Positions 6,001-6,711 of a DNA stretch of 6,711 nucleotides are shown here, piece by piece. The position numbers and the translations under genes were made by a program. The notes beneath the pieces are model-generated. The model searched no databases. It was given only the letters and a program-made list of their open reading frames with translations, and was not told the DNA's origin. The stretch spans positions 1 to 6,711 of the forward strand of contig JAEKKE010000365.1 of the NCBI GenBank assembly GCA_019510535.1. Reading direction: 5' to 3'. The stretch is from Acidobacteriota bacterium. GTDB taxonomy: Bacteria; Acidobacteriota; Terriglobia; Terriglobales; Acidobacteriaceae. How positions within the stretch are numbered: position 1 is the stretch's first letter; each line of letters begins with the position of its first letter.

Positions 6001-6616
6001 ACCCAGCATCACGTTGGCCGGTTGGAGGTGATCACCGGCCCCATGTTCTCCGGAAAGAGCGAGGAACTGATCCGCCGTTTGAAGCGCGCCAAGATCGCGA
6101 AACAGCGAGTCGCCTGCTTCAAACCTGACATCGATCTCCGGTACCACCGTACGGCGATCGCATCGCATTCCGAGCAGACGCATGACGCCGCGGTCGTTAC
6201 GCCGACTTCGGAGCGCCTGAAGGCGACGCTCTTCGAGAACGACCACATTCATGAGGTGGATGTCATCGGCATCGATGAGGTGCAGTTCTTCGATGGAGGC
6301 TGTGATTCCGCTGGTGATGGAGTTGGTGCATCTGGGGAAGCGGGTGATTCTGGGCGGTCTGGACACGACCTTTGCGAACGAGCCCTTCGGCCCGGTGCCG
6401 AACCTGATGGCGCTTGCCGATGAAGTGACGAAGCTGTCGGCCGTGTGCATGGTGTGCGGGAATCCGGCGATTCACACGCAGCGGCTGGGACAGAGCCAGG
6501 AGCTGGTGGTGGTGGGAGCCGCCGGGCTGTATGAGGCTCGCTGCCGTGAGCACTTCCAGCCCTTTGTCGATGAGAACCAGAGCGAGCAGATGGAGCTTCC
6601 GGCGGTTGCACAGTAG
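5998..6616 (+). pseudogene. tdk: Thymidine kinase (type II) interrupted by a +1 frameshift
   Basis: Thymidine kinase phosphorylates thymidine to dTMP in pyrimidine salvage (cytoplasm). Removing one base joins two frames into a 205-residue protein of normal family length. Frame one gives residues 1-99: P-loop GPMFSGKSEEL (14-24) and VIGIDEVQFFD with catalytic-base Glu94. Frame two, from base 6296, gives 106 more residues: RVILGGLDTTFANEPFG, PNLMALADEVTKL, zinc-ligand pairs C150-MV-C153 and C182-RE-H185, and the substrate loop near YEARC. One extra G in the GG at 6295-6296 breaks the gene. As written, translation from 5998 stops at 6423 after 141 residues and loses the zinc site. The ATG at 5998 is chosen by family fit; the TTG at 5977 is in frame, and neither has a clear ribosome binding site. 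Both halves look well conserved, so a sequencing error or very recent mutation is likelier than old decay. Confidence 0.9.
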
Positions 6617-6647
6617 GCCACGTTTTGCATCGTGACGCATCCTATAC

Positions 6648-6663
6648 GTATCCTGCGGGATAC
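6648..6663 (+). other. Small hairpin just before a ribosome binding site
   Basis: GTATCC (6648-6653) and GGATAC (6658-6663) form a 6-bp stem with a TGCG loop, ending directly against the AAGGAGA ribosome binding site of the last gene. It lacks a T tail, so it is not a usual terminator; it may be a 5' leader structure or chance. Confidence 0.35.
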
Positions 6664-6670
6664 AAGGAGA
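6664..6670 (+). promoter_or_regulatory. Ribosome binding site of the last, cut-off gene
   Basis: AAGGAGA lies six bases before the ATG at 6677, a strong Shine-Dalgarno site that supports a real gene running off the window. Confidence 0.75.
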
Positions 6671-6676
6671 TTCACT

Positions 6677-6711
6677 ATGCGTCTTGCATCCGTTGCTGCG
6701 GCCGCCCTTCT
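6677..6711 (+). CDS. Start of an unidentified gene, probably an exported protein (cut by the window end)
   Basis: Only eleven full codons are visible: MRLASVAAAAL, then a partial codon. A strong ribosome binding site precedes the ATG. A positive residue at position 2 followed by an alanine- and leucine-rich run looks like the beginning of a Sec signal peptide or a membrane anchor. The gene starts 60 bases after the tdk stop with a small hairpin between them, and no clear terminator separates them. Family and function cannot be judged from so little. Confidence 0.6.
   Translation, partial: MRLASVAAAAL

Noticed and set aside
5581..6450. 289-codon minus-strand open frame across the ATPase end and tdk
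   Set aside because: Antisense to the Walker B/H-loop region of the ATPase and to the thymidine kinase P-loop; no domain recognised.

Overview
The window is a GC-rich stretch of bacterial chromosome carrying ordinary housekeeping and accessory genes, all read on the + strand. The organism is most likely an Acidobacteriota of the Terriglobia type (Edaphobacter, Granulicella or Terriglobus relatives). That placement is inferred from protein flavour: the bacterial type II thymidine kinase, the Tat-exported amidase and the small BON and membrane proteins between them. It is not proven by any marker here.

Layout. 1-1792: the 3' part of sucC and all of sucD, the two subunits of ADP- or GDP-forming succinyl-CoA synthetase, overlapping by one base (TAATG) and closed by a strong intrinsic terminator. 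1943-2248: a small protein of about 101 residues with two predicted membrane helices and no recognised family, followed by a second strong terminator. 2383-3018: a secreted protein with two BON domains. 3019-3182: an intergenic region holding an unusual palindromic array of four 9-base boxes. 3183-5087: a Tat-exported amidase-signature enzyme. 5089-5862: an OppF/DppF-like ABC ATPase starting one base after the amidase stop. 5998-6616: a thymidine kinase whose reading frame is broken by one extra base near 6295. 6677 to the end: the first codons of another gene with a good ribosome binding site and a signal-peptide-like start.

How the genes relate. sucCD form one translationally coupled TCA-cycle operon. 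The amidase and ATPase also look like one transcription unit, which may link periplasmic amide hydrolysis to uptake of peptides or similar solutes, although no permease or binding protein is present. The other genes appear to be independent units.

Nothing here amounts to a clear new biological system. The two points most worth following are the symmetric four-box array upstream of the amidase (two box pairs, each 42 bp apart, sharing one dyad axis) and the single-base frameshift in tdk. There is no RNA gene, CRISPR array, insertion sequence or phage gene that I can support.
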